A DNA stretch of 64,000 nucleotides from assembly GCF_000981765.1 (NCBI RefSeq), contig NZ_CP010975.1:1984001-2048000 (forward strand), in the 5' to 3' direction. Positions 52,640 to 62,574 of the stretch are shown piece by piece. Position 1 is the stretch's first letter, and each line of letters opens with the position of its first letter. The stretch is from Kangiella geojedonensis (lineage in GTDB: Bacteria > Pseudomonadota > Gammaproteobacteria > Enterobacterales > Kangiellaceae). The notes under the pieces were generated by a model, which saw only the letters and a program-made list of their open reading frames with translations, searched no databases and was not told the origin of the DNA. The position numbers and the translations under genes were made by a program.

Positions 52640-53380
52640 TTATAATTGTCTCTGTCTTACCGCTTCAAATAAGGTGACACCGGTTGCGACCGAAACGTTC
52701 AAACTGGATACTTCACCAGCCATCGGAATTTTAATCAGGAAGTCGCAATTCTCTTGGGTCAGTCGACGCATGCCATCACCCTCCGCTCCCATGACAATAG
52801 CCAAGCCACCTTTTAAGTTAGCTTGATACATATCTTGTTCGGCATCACCAGTGGTGCCAGCAATCCAAACATCTCTTTCTTGAAGCTGCTTCATAGTGCG
52901 AACAAGGTTTGTCACAGGAATAAAGGGCACTGACTCAGCAGCCCCACACGCCACTTTTCGGACTACATCGGTAATACTAGCAGCGTTATCTTTCGGCGCT
53001 ATCACCATATGCACTCCAGCCGCATCTGCGCTACGCAAACAAGCGCCAAGATTATGCGGATCAGTGACACCGTCTAAAATCAAAATAAAAGGTGCTTCAT
53101 CCAGAGCATCTAACATTTCTGGGATATGTTTTTCATGATACTGCTTTTCTTTAAGTTGACTACATTGCGCAATAACACCTTGGTGTCGTTGTTGCGTCAT
53201 CTCGTCAAGTTCCTCACGATCTTTTTGCACCACGGGAATATCATTTTCTTGCGCTAACTTCACCAGCTTATGAGCACGCTGATCATGACGATTTCTTTGC
53301 ACGTACAAACACTGCACGTTACTACTGTTTCGTTTTAATAGAACTTCAACGGCATGAACGCCATACACTAATTCAGACAT
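52640..53380 (-). CDS. rlmB: 23S rRNA (guanosine-2'-O-)-methyltransferase RlmB
   Basis: 246 residues. A SPOUT methyltransferase for Gm2251. The N-terminal substrate-binding domain (YGVHAVEVLLKRN) is followed by LDGVTDPHNLGACLRSADAA, GAEGDGMRRL and the knot IPMAGEVSSLNVSVATGV. It lies 24 bases downstream of rnr, the usual rnr-rlmB order. Confidence 0.96.
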   Translation of the reverse strand: MSELVYGVHAVEVLLKRNSSNVQCLYVQRNRHDQRAHKLVKLAQENDIPVVQKDREELDEMTQQRHQGVIAQCSQLKEKQYHEKHIPEMLDALDEAPFILILDGVTDPHNLGACLRSADAAGVHMVIAPKDNAASITDVVRKVACGAAESVPFIPVTNLVRTMKQLQERDVWIAGTTGDAEQDMYQANLKGGLAIVMGAEGDGMRRLTQENCDFLIKIPMAGEVSSLNVSVATGVTLFEAVRQRQL

Positions 53381-53404
53381 ATAAACCTTTTAATCATTTG
53401 TTAA

Positions 53405-55777
53405 CTAACGGCGATTTTTCTTGCCACCTTTACCACGTTTTTTCTTTGAGTTCTTAGCGCCTTTTTTATAGCCGCCCTTGTCGCCATCTTTAGCTTTACC
53501 CTTACCATCTTTCTTGGGTAAAGATCCGGAGCGCTTAGCTTTGCCATATAACTTTCTTCGTTCAGAACCTTTAACTTCTTCACGTTTTACTTTTTCGCGT
53601 TCAAGAAGCTCAAAATCAATATTTCGTTGCTCAAGGTCAACCTTGCCCACCTTAATTTTAACTCGGTCACCGACTCTAAAGCTTTGACCTTTTCGCTCTC
53701 CAATTAAACGCATTTTAGCCGCGTCAAAGTGGTAATAGTCATCACCCAACTCGCTGATGTGAATCAGCCCTTCTACGAAAAGCTCATCCAGAGCAACAAA
53801 TATTCCGAAACTGGTGACGGTCGCTACTGTTCCCCAGTACTCATCACCAACACGCGTCAGCATATACTCGCACTTCAACCAGTCCACTACATCTCGAGTG
53901 GCTAGATCTGCGCGACGTTCAGTCATTGAGCAGTGCTCTGTATAGTTGACTAACTCTTGGTCTGTATATTTCTGCCCACTTTCTGCACCAGCTACTTTAT
54001 GTGTTTGAAGAAGGGCTTTAATAATACGGTGCACTAATAAGTCAGGATAACGCCTGATTGGTGACGTAAAGTGTGTGTATGAATCAAAAGCAAGTCCGAA
54101 GTGACCTTCATTTTGCGGGCTGTATACCGCTTGCATCATCGAGCGCAGCATCATGGTTTGTATTAACTCATAATCTGGACGCTCTTTAATGGAATCATGA
54201 AGCTCACGATAGTTCTTAGGCTCTGGCTTATCACCACCGAACAGGAAAATGCCTAACTCCCCAAGGAATGCTCTAAACTTTTCTAAACGCTCGTCGGATG
54301 GACCTTCATGCACTCGGTAAACACCGGGAAAATCACTTTTCTCAATAAATTCTGCAGCCGCCACGTTGGCGCAAATCATGCATTCTTCAATGATTTTATG
54401 CGCATCATTTCGGGTTCGACCGACAATATCTTTTATTTTCCGATTTTCGTCAAAAATAATCTGAGTTTCAGTGGTCTCAAACTCAATCGCTCCACGCCCT
54501 GACTTTAGCGCTAATCGAGCCTTAAATAACTCATACAGCTCTTCTAACTCAGGAACTCTATCAGAATATTCCGAGCGAAGATCTTCATCACCGCTTAATA
54601 TGCTCCACACTTTTTCATAAGTGAAACGCGCATGCGAATGCATTACAGCAGGGTAAAACTGCGAGTCAGTTACTTTACCCTCAGCATCGATATCCATCTC
54701 TGAAACCATACACAAACGATCAACGTCTGGGTTTAATGAACATAAGCCGTTGGACAATAACTCCGGCAACATCGGTACAACAAACTCTGGGAAATAAACA
54801 GAGTTTCCACGCTCAATAGCTTCTTTATCCAATGCACTGCCTGGACGCACATAATGACTAACATCGGCAATCGCTACCCAAAGCTTCCAACCACCTGACT
54901 TTTGCTTTTCACAGTAAACGGCATCATCAAAATCTCTAGCGTCAGCGCCATCAATGGTCACCAAAGGAAGCTTACGTAAGTCCACACGTCCTTCCCAGTC
55001 ACTGTCACTCACTTCGACCGGTAACTCAGTCACTTCAGAGTTAACGTCTGACGGCCACTCATGAGGGATTTGGTGATTCCGAATCGCAATTTCGATTTCC
55101 ATCCCCGCGGACAAATGGTCCCCTAGGACTTCAGTGATAATTCCGCGAGCATGTTTGTTTTTCTTGGGACGCTGGACAATCTCAGCGACGACGACCTGTC
55201 CAACTTTAGCACCTAAGGTGTCATCTTCTGAAATAATGAGATCGTGCAAAATTCGAGGGTCTTCTGACGATACGAAAACAAGGCCACTCTCTTCGAAAAG
55301 GCGCCCAACAACATGGTGTGTTGAGCCATCTAAAATCTCAACAATGGCGCCTTCGGTGCGACCTTTCCGGTCAATTTTCTTCACTCGAGCAAGCACTTTA
55401 TCGCCATGAAAAACGCTATGCATTTCTCTTGGCGACAGATACCAATCATCACCGCCTTGCTCTAAGGCTAAATACCCATATCCATCACGGTGAGCGAGAA
55501 CTTTGCCTCGAACCAAATCGGTGGAGTCGACAAGACAATACTTTCCTTTACGGTTACAGATTAACTGTCCGTCACGCTCCATAGCATTTAACCGCTTGTG
55601 TAAGGCGCGCTTCGATTCTGACTCTTCAATATTGGACTTTTTGGCAATAGTTTCGAAAGATACAGGCTCTCCCGCCTCTTCCAAAACTTGTAAGATAAAT
55701 TGGCGACTGACAATCGGGTTGTCATATCGTTTTGCTTCTAGCTCTGCTTGTGGATCTTGATGGGTCTTTTTTGACAT
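53405..55777 (-). CDS. rnr: Ribonuclease R
   Basis: 790 residues. A 3'-5' exoribonuclease for structured RNA and for trans-translation. An N-terminal winged helix (about 25-75), cold-shock domains, the RNB core with VTIDGADARDFDDAVYCE (about 272-289), an S1 domain (YWGTVATVTSFGIFVALDEL) and a very basic Lys/Gly-rich tail of 65 residues are visible. The RNB metal-binding Asp residues are all present. Confidence 0.96.
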   Translation of the reverse strand: MSKKTHQDPQAELEAKRYDNPIVSRQFILQVLEEAGEPVSFETIAKKSNIEESESKRALHKRLNAMERDGQLICNRKGKYCLVDSTDLVRGKVLAHRDGYGYLALEQGGDDWYLSPREMHSVFHGDKVLARVKKIDRKGRTEGAIVEILDGSTHHVVGRLFEESGLVFVSSEDPRILHDLIISEDDTLGAKVGQVVVAEIVQRPKKNKHARGIITEVLGDHLSAGMEIEIAIRNHQIPHEWPSDVNSEVTELPVEVSDSDWEGRVDLRKLPLVTIDGADARDFDDAVYCEKQKSGGWKLWVAIADVSHYVRPGSALDKEAIERGNSVYFPEFVVPMLPELLSNGLCSLNPDVDRLCMVSEMDIDAEGKVTDSQFYPAVMHSHARFTYEKVWSILSGDEDLRSEYSDRVPELEELYELFKARLALKSGRGAIEFETTETQIIFDENRKIKDIVGRTRNDAHKIIEECMICANVAAAEFIEKSDFPGVYRVHEGPSDERLEKFRAFLGELGIFLFGGDKPEPKNYRELHDSIKERPDYELIQTMMLRSMMQAVYSPQNEGHFGLAFDSYTHFTSPIRRYPDLLVHRIIKALLQTHKVAGAESGQKYTDQELVNYTEHCSMTERRADLATRDVVDWLKCEYMLTRVGDEYWGTVATVTSFGIFVALDELFVEGLIHISELGDDYYHFDAAKMRLIGERKGQSFRVGDRVKIKVGKVDLEQRNIDFELLEREKVKREEVKGSERRKLYGKAKRSGSLPKKDGKGKAKDGDKGGYKKGAKNSKKKRGKGGKKNRR

Positions 55778-55857
55778 ATATTCATCCTAATTTTTGGTTA
55801 TTGTATCTATTATCCCTCCCACTAACCAAGTCTAATTCCATTTTAACTGCCGAATTA

Positions 55858-55887
55858 AGAAAAAAGCGACCATTTGGCCGCTTTTTC
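55858..55887 (-). terminator. Terminator of the small lipoprotein gene
   Basis: AAAAAAGCG-A-CCA / TGG-C-CGCTTTTT with loop TT. It lies between the small lipoprotein gene and rnr. Confidence 0.8.
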
Positions 55888-55908
55888 ATCATGTTACAAC
55901 TATAAGCG

Positions 55909-56202
55909 CTACTCACCCTTCTTTGACTCTTTAATGTAATAGCGGGCTTTTTCTGCATTTTCAACACAGGCATCGTAACTTTCAAAGGTCTGGTTAGTTT
56001 TAGCCGCCGTTAATAAACTGGCCGCTTTGGTGTAATTCACCGTTCCTGCAAAACCTTCACTTTTCGCGAAACTCAACTCTTCATATGCTGTATCAATGGT
56101 TTGACGGCATTGTTCTGCACTGTAGCCTTTTCTAGCGCCGGCACAAGCCGCTAGTAATAATGCCATCACGCTGATAGTTATTAACACCATAAAATTCTTC
56201 AT
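55909..56202 (-). CDS. Small lipoprotein, DUF4398-like
   Basis: 97 residues: a signal peptide with lipobox LLAAC, then a helical domain (GYSAEQCRQTIDTAYEELSF, KAASLLTAAKTNQTFESYDA) with repeated Ala-Lys heptads that recall DUF4398 envelope proteins. It has two further cysteines (SAEQC, DAC) that could form a disulfide. Function unknown. It lies upstream of rnr but behind its own terminator. Confidence 0.72.
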   Translation of the reverse strand: MKNFMVLITISVMALLLAACAGARKGYSAEQCRQTIDTAYEELSFAKSEGFAGTVNYTKAASLLTAAKTNQTFESYDACVENAEKARYYIKESKKGE

Positions 56203-56356
56203 TGTGAACCTCCGATCTGTATCTATTGCTTAATAGTCTACCTTAAACTATTTGATATTTAACAAAATATCTCTCAACTCTTATATGAACTCTTACATCG
56301 AATAGATTAACGCGATATGATTAATATACCCTTAACATTGGCTTTTGAGACACGTT

Positions 56357-57778
56357 TTGAACCTAAGTCTTCCAAAATTTAACAATTCAAGCGTATTAGT
56401 TATTGGCGATATCATGCTGGATCGCTACTGGTATGGCGATACTGGACGAATCTCTCCAGAAGCCCCAGTTCCAGTCGTTAACGTCAACAATACTGAAGAT
56501 CGCGCTGGTGGCGCAGGAAATGTTGCGCTTAATATCGCTGTGTTAGGCTGTGACGTTACCTTGTGTGGTATTACCGGTGATGATGAAGCGGCTCAAAGTC
56601 TAGAAGAGATACTTCACCATCAACAGGTAACTTGTGATTTTGAAAAACGTGCTAACCAACAGACGATTACTAAGTTAAGATTAATGAGCCGCAGCCAGCA
56701 ATTACTGCGGGCTGATTTTGAAAAAGACTTTTCGCTGACCAACGGATTAGATATCGAACGTTTAACTCAGTTAATCCAGCAGCATGACGTGATCGTACTT
56801 TCCGATTACGGCAAAGGCACTCTTGCTGATCCTCAGCCAATTATTCAAGCTGCGCTGATTGCTAACAAGCCAGTTATCGTGGATCCCAAAGGCTCTGACT
56901 TTACCAAATATCGCCAAGCAACATTAATTACTCCTAACCAGTCAGAATTTGAAGCTATCGCTGGCAAGCCTGAATCAGAAGAAGCTTTTTTGCAGCTGGG
57001 CAAGAAAACTCGACAAGAACTTAATATTGATAGTTTGCTTGTTACTCGCAGTGAAAAAGGTATGGCGCTATTTAGTGCCAATCAAGAACCTTACTTACAG
57101 CCAACCCAAGCTCGTGAAGTTTTCGACGTAACAGGCGCAGGGGATACTGTTGTCGCCACCTTAGCCGGCTCTATGGCAGCGGGCACATCAATGAAAGAAG
57201 CCGTACAGATCGCGAACTTAGCCGCGGGGGTCGTCGTTGGAAAACTGGGGACTGCTACGGTAACGACTCAAGAGTTAAGCTACGCCATGTTGCAGCAACA
57301 ACCACTTCAGCAAGGCATTACCAGCGAACTGGAGTTAGAGGAGCTTATCAAGCAAGCAAAGGCTTCGGGGGAAAAGATTGTCATGACCAATGGCTGCTTT
57401 GACATCTTGCACTCAGGGCACGTCACCTACCTCAAACAAGCGGCCAAACTCGGTGACAGGCTCATTGTTGCCGTTAACAGTGACGATTCGGTAAAACGAC
57501 TAAAAGGTGACAGTCGCCCCATCAACCCAAGCCCACAGCGTATGGCCGTTTTAGCAGAGCTATCCAGTGTCGACTGGGTGGTCGAGTTTACCGAGGATAC
57601 GCCACAAAGACTGATCGAAGCTTTAAATCCAGACATTTTGGTCAAAGGTGGCGATTACAAAGTCGAGCAAATTGCAGGCTCGGAAAGTGTTTTGGCCAAC
57701 GGTGGCGAGGTTATTATTTTGGATTTTGTTGATGGTGTATCAACCACAAAAATTATTGAAGCCGCAAAAAGCAAATAA
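56357..57778 (+). CDS. hldE: Bifunctional heptose kinase/adenylyltransferase HldE
   Basis: 473 residues from TTG 56357, which aligns with the E. coli start; another TTG at 56345 is 4 codons earlier and there is no usable ATG before residue 20. It phosphorylates D-glycero-manno-heptose 7-phosphate and adds AMP, making ADP-heptose for the LPS inner core. The PfkB part has GDIMLDRYWYGDTGRISPEA and DVTGAGDTVVATLAGS; the nucleotidyltransferase part (about 345 on) has VMTNGCFDILHSGHV. Ends at a strong terminator. Confidence 0.95.
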   Translation: MNLSLPKFNNSSVLVIGDIMLDRYWYGDTGRISPEAPVPVVNVNNTEDRAGGAGNVALNIAVLGCDVTLCGITGDDEAAQSLEEILHHQQVTCDFEKRANQQTITKLRLMSRSQQLLRADFEKDFSLTNGLDIERLTQLIQQHDVIVLSDYGKGTLADPQPIIQAALIANKPVIVDPKGSDFTKYRQATLITPNQSEFEAIAGKPESEEAFLQLGKKTRQELNIDSLLVTRSEKGMALFSANQEPYLQPTQAREVFDVTGAGDTVVATLAGSMAAGTSMKEAVQIANLAAGVVVGKLGTATVTTQELSYAMLQQQPLQQGITSELELEELIKQAKASGEKIVMTNGCFDILHSGHVTYLKQAAKLGDRLIVAVNSDDSVKRLKGDSRPINPSPQRMAVLAELSSVDWVVEFTEDTPQRLIEALNPDILVKGGDYKVEQIAGSESVLANGGEVIILDFVDGVSTTKIIEAAKSK

Positions 57779-57795
57779 CCCTTTATAATCAATAC

Positions 57796-57833
57796 AAAAA
57801 AGTCATGGTGAGATTATCACCATGACTTTTTTT
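57796..57833. terminator. Bidirectional terminator between hldE and argH
   Basis: AAAAAAGTCATGGTGA-GATTA-TCACCATGACTTTTTT, a perfect 16-pair arm counting the A/T tails. Confidence 0.95.
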
Positions 57834-57858
57834 GTGGCGTGTTTAACCAACCAGAGTG

Positions 57859-59166
57859 TTAAACTAGGCTTTCCAGACGCTCTGAAATTTCATGCAACAT
57901 CAAATTCCCACAAGCTCCCGGCGACACTCTATTTTTTATCGAGTCTTTGGCTTGACGGCTTTCCAGTTCTTGATAATTATTTTTGATATGACGATAAGCA
58001 TCTCTGAACGGCATATCGTCCTCAATAACCAACTCAACCGCTTTATCGGTGGCAAACATACTCGCATCAACTGCTTGCTCACATTTATCGACATTAATGG
58101 TCAACGACTTTAGTAAGTCTGGCACTAACTCCAAACATTGAATAGACGCAGACACACCTTTCAGCAAAGCCCCTTTGGTATTTTGTAAATCACGCTGGTA
58201 GCCACTAGGCAGAGATAACAGTGATTCGAGTTCATTATAAGCCCCAACCAGTGTCGAATAAGCCGCACGCATAAGCTCTACAGCATCAGGGTTATGCTTA
58301 TTAGGCATGATCGAAGATCCTGTACTAAAGTCATCGCCTACCTGAATAAATCCATACTCAGACGTTGAAAAGAGACTTAAATCCCAAGCCATGCGACGAA
58401 TATCTAGCAATGCATTTTTAAAACTTCCAAGCACCTGAAGCTCTACTTTCCCTCGACTATTTTGTACGTACATCGGGTTAATCTGCTTTCGATTAAAGCC
58501 GAGCGCTTGGGTGGTATACTCCCGATCAAGCTCAAGGTTAACGCCATAACCGGCTGCCGTTCCTAAAGGATTACTATTCACTAAATGGTAAGTATCATTG
58601 GCCGCCGATGCGTTGTCACAAAATGCTTCAGCAAATGCAGCAAACCACATTCCCCAACTTGAGGGCACCGCTCTTTGCAGGTGCGTATAACCAGGAAGCA
58701 CATCAAACTCATGTTGCTTCGCTAAGGTTAAACAGGTGTCAGCAACAACCAGACACTGATGCTTTAATTGGCTAAGTGCATCTCGGCAATAGAGCCTTGT
58801 TGCTACCGAAACTTGATCGTTACGACTTCTTCCGGTATGAATTTTCTTTCCGGTTTCGCCAAGCTTTTCGGTCAAAAACCACTCTATTGCCGAGTGACAA
58901 TCTTCAAAGCGCTTATCCAGTTCAAGTTCACCGCTTATAAACTGCTCTGATAGCTCCTGTAAAACGTTGGTAATTTGTTTAAGCTCCGAAGATTGAATAA
59001 CGTTTATCCTGGCCAATCCCTCTGCATGGGCTTGGCTGGCTTGGACGTCATAAATAAATAATTGCCGATCGAGAATGATATCTTCCCCAGACATGAAGTT
59101 TGTTATTTTGTCGAGTAACTCAGACTGTTTAGCGCTGCCGCTTTTACTCCAAAGTGGTTGCGTCAT
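57859..59166 (-). CDS. argH: Argininosuccinate lyase
   Basis: 435 residues. It splits argininosuccinate to arginine and fumarate, the last step. The signature GSSIMPNKHNPDAVELMR (about 282-299, catalytic Ser) is present, as are HTGRSRNDQV and LPGYTHLQRAVP. Last gene of the leftward arginine operon, 12 bases after argC. About 20-30 residues shorter than typical ArgH, as in the Xanthomonas type. Confidence 0.95.
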   Translation of the reverse strand: MTQPLWSKSGSAKQSELLDKITNFMSGEDIILDRQLFIYDVQASQAHAEGLARINVIQSSELKQITNVLQELSEQFISGELELDKRFEDCHSAIEWFLTEKLGETGKKIHTGRSRNDQVSVATRLYCRDALSQLKHQCLVVADTCLTLAKQHEFDVLPGYTHLQRAVPSSWGMWFAAFAEAFCDNASAANDTYHLVNSNPLGTAAGYGVNLELDREYTTQALGFNRKQINPMYVQNSRGKVELQVLGSFKNALLDIRRMAWDLSLFSTSEYGFIQVGDDFSTGSSIMPNKHNPDAVELMRAAYSTLVGAYNELESLLSLPSGYQRDLQNTKGALLKGVSASIQCLELVPDLLKSLTINVDKCEQAVDASMFATDKAVELVIEDDMPFRDAYRHIKNNYQELESRQAKDSIKNRVSPGACGNLMLHEISERLESLV

Positions 59167-59178
59167 AAAATGTACCTC

Positions 59179-60105
59179 TTAGGTCAAACCTTCAAGCTGC
59201 GGAAGCCCAAAAGCAATATTGATATTTTGGATGGCCTGAGATGCCGCCCCCTTGAGTAAATTGTCAAGCGAGCAGTTAACGGCTAAGTGAGTTCCATCAT
59301 CCGATACAGCCCAGCCTCCCACGATGGCCTCATAAGTCTTTGTAACTTGGGTTATTTGAGGCGGTTCACTCTGCACCTGCACCAACTCAGCATTGCGATA
59401 AAAATCTCGATAGAGTTTTTCGATATCACCTTTACTAATAGGCTCTATAAGTGGAATGTGTGAGGTTAAACTTATCCCCCTAAAAAACTCAGCAACATGA
59501 GGTGAAAACTTTATGTCCGTATTAAGGTGGTTGGACACTTCTTTTTCATGTAAGTGATTGGCTAAGCTGTAGGGCATCACATTTTCAGCTAACAACTCAG
59601 TATTGTTCTTATCCGAAGGACTGGTTCCTGCTCCGCTATAGCCAGAGACACCAAAGCAACTCACTCGACCTTGCACCAAATGTTTTACTGGCGCGATGCT
59701 CAGTTGCATCGCCGTGGCATAGCATCCAGGGTTACTGATTCGAGTCATGATTTTCGGCTGATAGACCTCGGGCAAACTATAAGACCAGTCTCTGTCGAAG
59801 CGATAATCGGCACTTAAGTCAATAACCGTAGTACTCGCACCCTTTTGATCTAACGCCGTTACAAAGCTAGAAGCCAAACCATTGGGTAGCGCTAGAATAA
59901 CGAGGTTTGGTGAAAGTTCTACTACATCGTCTGGTGTTAGATTGCCATAGCTGAGTTCACTCTTGGCGTACTGTTGCACAGGTTTCCCTTCCAGTTCTCT
60001 TGAGCTAGCGGCAATAAGTTCTATTGAAGAATGTTGGGAAATAATACTTATCAGTTCGGAGCCAACATACCCTCTTGCTCCCACTAAGACCGTTTTGATT
60101 GTCAT
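59179..60105 (-). CDS. argC: N-acetyl-gamma-glutamyl-phosphate reductase
   Basis: 308 residues. It reduces acetylglutamyl phosphate with NADPH. The start VLVGARGYVGSELISIIS is the Rossmann motif and the catalytic Cys lies in RISNPGCYATAMQLSIAP (about 129-146). It overlaps the kinase-synthase gene by 4 bases (ATGA). Confidence 0.95.
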   Translation of the reverse strand: MTIKTVLVGARGYVGSELISIISQHSSIELIAASSRELEGKPVQQYAKSELSYGNLTPDDVVELSPNLVILALPNGLASSFVTALDQKGASTTVIDLSADYRFDRDWSYSLPEVYQPKIMTRISNPGCYATAMQLSIAPVKHLVQGRVSCFGVSGYSGAGTSPSDKNNTELLAENVMPYSLANHLHEKEVSNHLNTDIKFSPHVAEFFRGISLTSHIPLIEPISKGDIEKLYRDFYRNAELVQVQSEPPQITQVTKTYEAIVGGWAVSDDGTHLAVNCSLDNLLKGAASQAIQNINIAFGLPQLEGLT

Positions 60106-61472
60106 GATGTTGATACCTCTTGTTTAACGGTTCTACCTTTTGAAGCCGCATACTCAACACACTGCTGTATCTCGTTAAAGTCCGTAATGCCTACCCAGTA
60201 GACCTTCCAGTCTCCACGCCTTATGTAGCCATCAGAAACACTGGCATAGAATTTATTCACAGGGTTATTAAGACTCGCCCTCCAAAAAAAATTCTTATGT
60301 TTCCAAGTGACTTTTTCCCACAAAGCTCGCCCAACGCCCTCTCCTTTTGCATCATGGCTCACGACAAATTTATCCAGATATGGAGTATTTCCTGCATTCA
60401 ATAACACTACAGCTGCTCGATAGCACTCAGTAACATATACTTTGTATAAACTCATATCGTTAAAGTAATTCGCATCAAGCTTCTTGTTGAAAGATGACTC
60501 AATCAAATCTTTTAGACGGTTTTGATCAATATCACTCCATGACTTTGACGATAACGCCTTCTCTCCCATGTTAACTAAAGTCCCTGATCCCTTGTCCGTA
60601 AATAATTCTTTAGCCAGAAGTTCAGGCTTGGTAATAGAAACTGAAGTTGCCGTTGGCATGGCTTCTAAAATATCTTTTATTTTTTCTAGTTTTAATTTCA
60701 TCCCAGAGTGAACCCATGGCTGTTCAATCAGGTATTTATAGTTATTTACAATACTAATATTAGGAATTACCTTACCGTCCTGATCCAATACACCGCCGGT
60801 TTCAGTCAAGAAAATAATTTTGTACGGCTGAATAGCCTTTGCAAGACTAAATGTCGCGGCATCAGCATTAACGTTAACAATTTGCCCCTGTGAGGTTTCA
60901 CCCAAAGGACTTACCACTGGAACCCTTCCTTTACGTACTGCTTTCAACAATTGCTCAGCTTCTACAGAGGTAATCGTTCCAACCAAGCCTAGGGTATCCA
61001 GATGGTTTAAATCACATTCGAATACCCCTGAATAAAACGAAGTAGCGTCCACCCCAGCCTCTTTTAAGTGTGACGTAAGGTTGTGGTTTTCATCTATAAA
61101 TACCTCCCGCGCTGCCTTGAGAACTTCCGGGCTGGTGACTCTTTGTCCATTAATAAAGTCGACATCAATGTTTTTGTTGGTTAACTTCTCAGTTAACTGG
61201 GGGCCGGCCCCATGAACGATGATTGGCGTTAGCCCCACCTGTTTCAAAAAACTTAATGAGTTCACTAAATTGGACATTTCCTCCTTTAAAATTTTTCCTC
61301 CTACTTTTATCACTGCGAACTTAATGCCTTGCTCCGACGAAAAGCGTTTTAAGTACTTTCTGACCTGTGACTCGCTATCCATGACTGTTAATAATTTATA
61401 AACGGTCTCCTTTACTGAGCTACTGCTCAACGAATCACTCTCCATAAAGCTTAATTTGGCCGAGTTATCCAT
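60102..61472 (-). CDS. argB: Fused N-acetylglutamate kinase/N-acetylglutamate synthase
   Basis: 456 residues. The amino-acid kinase domain (about 50-300) has KVGGKILKEE, IVHGAGPQLTE and VNADAATFSLA; a GNAT domain of the vertebrate-like NAGS type (about 305-445) has AAVVLLNAGNTPYLDKFVVS and GEGVGRALWEKV. The fusion, known from Xanthomonas and Kangiella-like bacteria and resembling fungal and animal enzymes, gives acetylglutamate and its phosphate from one protein. It overlaps argE' by 8 bases. Confidence 0.94.
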   Translation of the reverse strand: MDNSAKLSFMESDSLSSSSVKETVYKLLTVMDSESQVRKYLKRFSSEQGIKFAVIKVGGKILKEEMSNLVNSLSFLKQVGLTPIIVHGAGPQLTEKLTNKNIDVDFINGQRVTSPEVLKAAREVFIDENHNLTSHLKEAGVDATSFYSGVFECDLNHLDTLGLVGTITSVEAEQLLKAVRKGRVPVVSPLGETSQGQIVNVNADAATFSLAKAIQPYKIIFLTETGGVLDQDGKVIPNISIVNNYKYLIEQPWVHSGMKLKLEKIKDILEAMPTATSVSITKPELLAKELFTDKGSGTLVNMGEKALSSKSWSDIDQNRLKDLIESSFNKKLDANYFNDMSLYKVYVTECYRAAVVLLNAGNTPYLDKFVVSHDAKGEGVGRALWEKVTWKHKNFFWRASLNNPVNKFYASVSDGYIRRGDWKVYWVGITDFNEIQQCVEYAASKGRTVKQEVSTS

Positions 61473-62574
61473 GGTTAAACATCCTCCAATACTGCTGAAG
61501 CACTTTTTCTAAATCACTAATTAATACCCATTCATTAGCAGTATGAGCTTGCTCAATTGCCCCTGGGCCAAAAACAATAGCTGGATATCCTGCCTCTGAG
61601 AACAGTGCCGCTTCGGTCCAAAAATTTACTGGAGAGCCGATGGGAAACTCTAAGGATTCTGCCAAAAGCTTGTTTTTGTTGTGCTCACCCTTTGCCGGTA
61701 AGGACGGTGCTTTGAAACCGATTTTGACAGCATCACTTTTACTCCCTGAGCTTTCGATTAGGTCATCAAGTGTTGCCTTTACGTTTTTTCCCGGTAATGG
61801 TCTGAGACCAAACTTTAGCTCGGTCTTCGGAGCAATAATATTGGGCTTTATGCCTCCTTCGATTTTCCCAATGTTAAAACAAACACCCTTCAAACCTTCA
61901 TAGCTTGTCTCAAGTTGTTGCTCGGCCCAGTTCACTGCTTTCACCATCCACTGTGCTGCTTGGTGGTTACTGTTATCATCTAAAGCTCTTGGCTCTGAAC
62001 TGTGCCCACTTTCCGCTTCAAAGGTCATGTTTGCCGTAATGATTCCACGATGAGCCAGCACCGCTTTCGCTTGTGTAGGCTCTGCGACGATAACGCCTTT
62101 ATAAGGATGACTTTCCTTCAGGAAGGACTGAACACACACACTATTCCCATGCTCCTCGTCCGACGAAAATAATACAGCATAATCGTCAATGCCTGACTCA
62201 ATGCACGCTAACATACAAGCAGCAGCACCTTTTATGTCGCAAGCACCTAAACCAAATAGCTTGCTATCTTTCTCAACCAAATCAAAAGGGTCAGTATCCC
62301 ACCCTTCTGTTACAGGAACCGTATCGATATGATAGTTAAACAAGTATTCTGGTTGTCCTTTAGTAACCAAAATATTAATTGAACCATTGCCATAGTCGAT
62401 GATTTCAATATCCGCGCCAGGCACATTATTTTCCAAGTAATGAACAATACCTGACTCCATAATTTTTCTTGGCGGATTGGTCGTGTCAAAGCTAACCAGA
62501 GCCCTCAAGTGCTTTTTAACCAGCTCCATTGTGGGAGCTTTTTTTGTCTTGAGAAAAATATTCAATAATGACAT
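61465..62574 (-). CDS. argE': N-acetyl-L-citrulline deacetylase (M20 family)
   Basis: 369 residues. An M20 metallohydrolase with LVSFDTTNPPRKI, the metal ligands in FNYHIDTVPVTEGW (His) and GLGACDIKGAAACM (Asp), and SSDEEHGN (Glu). In this pathway it should deacetylate N-acetylcitrulline. The ATG overlaps the argG stop by one base (TGATG); an ATG at 62529 gives a start closer to homologues. Assignment over acetylornithine deacetylase rests on the neighbouring argF' and the Xanthomonas-type argG. Confidence 0.9.
   Translation of the reverse strand: MSLLNIFLKTKKAPTMELVKKHLRALVSFDTTNPPRKIMESGIVHYLENNVPGADIEIIDYGNGSINILVTKGQPEYLFNYHIDTVPVTEGWDTDPFDLVEKDSKLFGLGACDIKGAAACMLACIESGIDDYAVLFSSDEEHGNSVCVQSFLKESHPYKGVIVAEPTQAKAVLAHRGIITANMTFEAESGHSSEPRALDDNSNHQAAQWMVKAVNWAEQQLETSYEGLKGVCFNIGKIEGGIKPNIIAPKTELKFGLRPLPGKNVKATLDDLIESSGSKSDAVKIGFKAPSLPAKGEHNKNKLLAESLEFPIGSPVNFWTEAALFSEAGYPAIVFGPGAIEQAHTANEWVLISDLEKVLQQYWRMFNHG
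62521..62549 (+). terminator. Antisense terminator-like hairpin at the argE' start
   Basis: On the plus strand AGCTCC-ATTGTG-GGAGCT is followed by seven T's. It faces the wrong way for the operon and lies inside the first codons of argE', so it could end an antisense transcript or be chance. Confidence 0.3.

Noticed and set aside
53401-53583. 60-aa basic frame on the minus strand
   Set aside because: Overlaps the Lys/Gly-rich end of rnr in another frame; its composition simply reflects the AAG/AAA-rich sequence.
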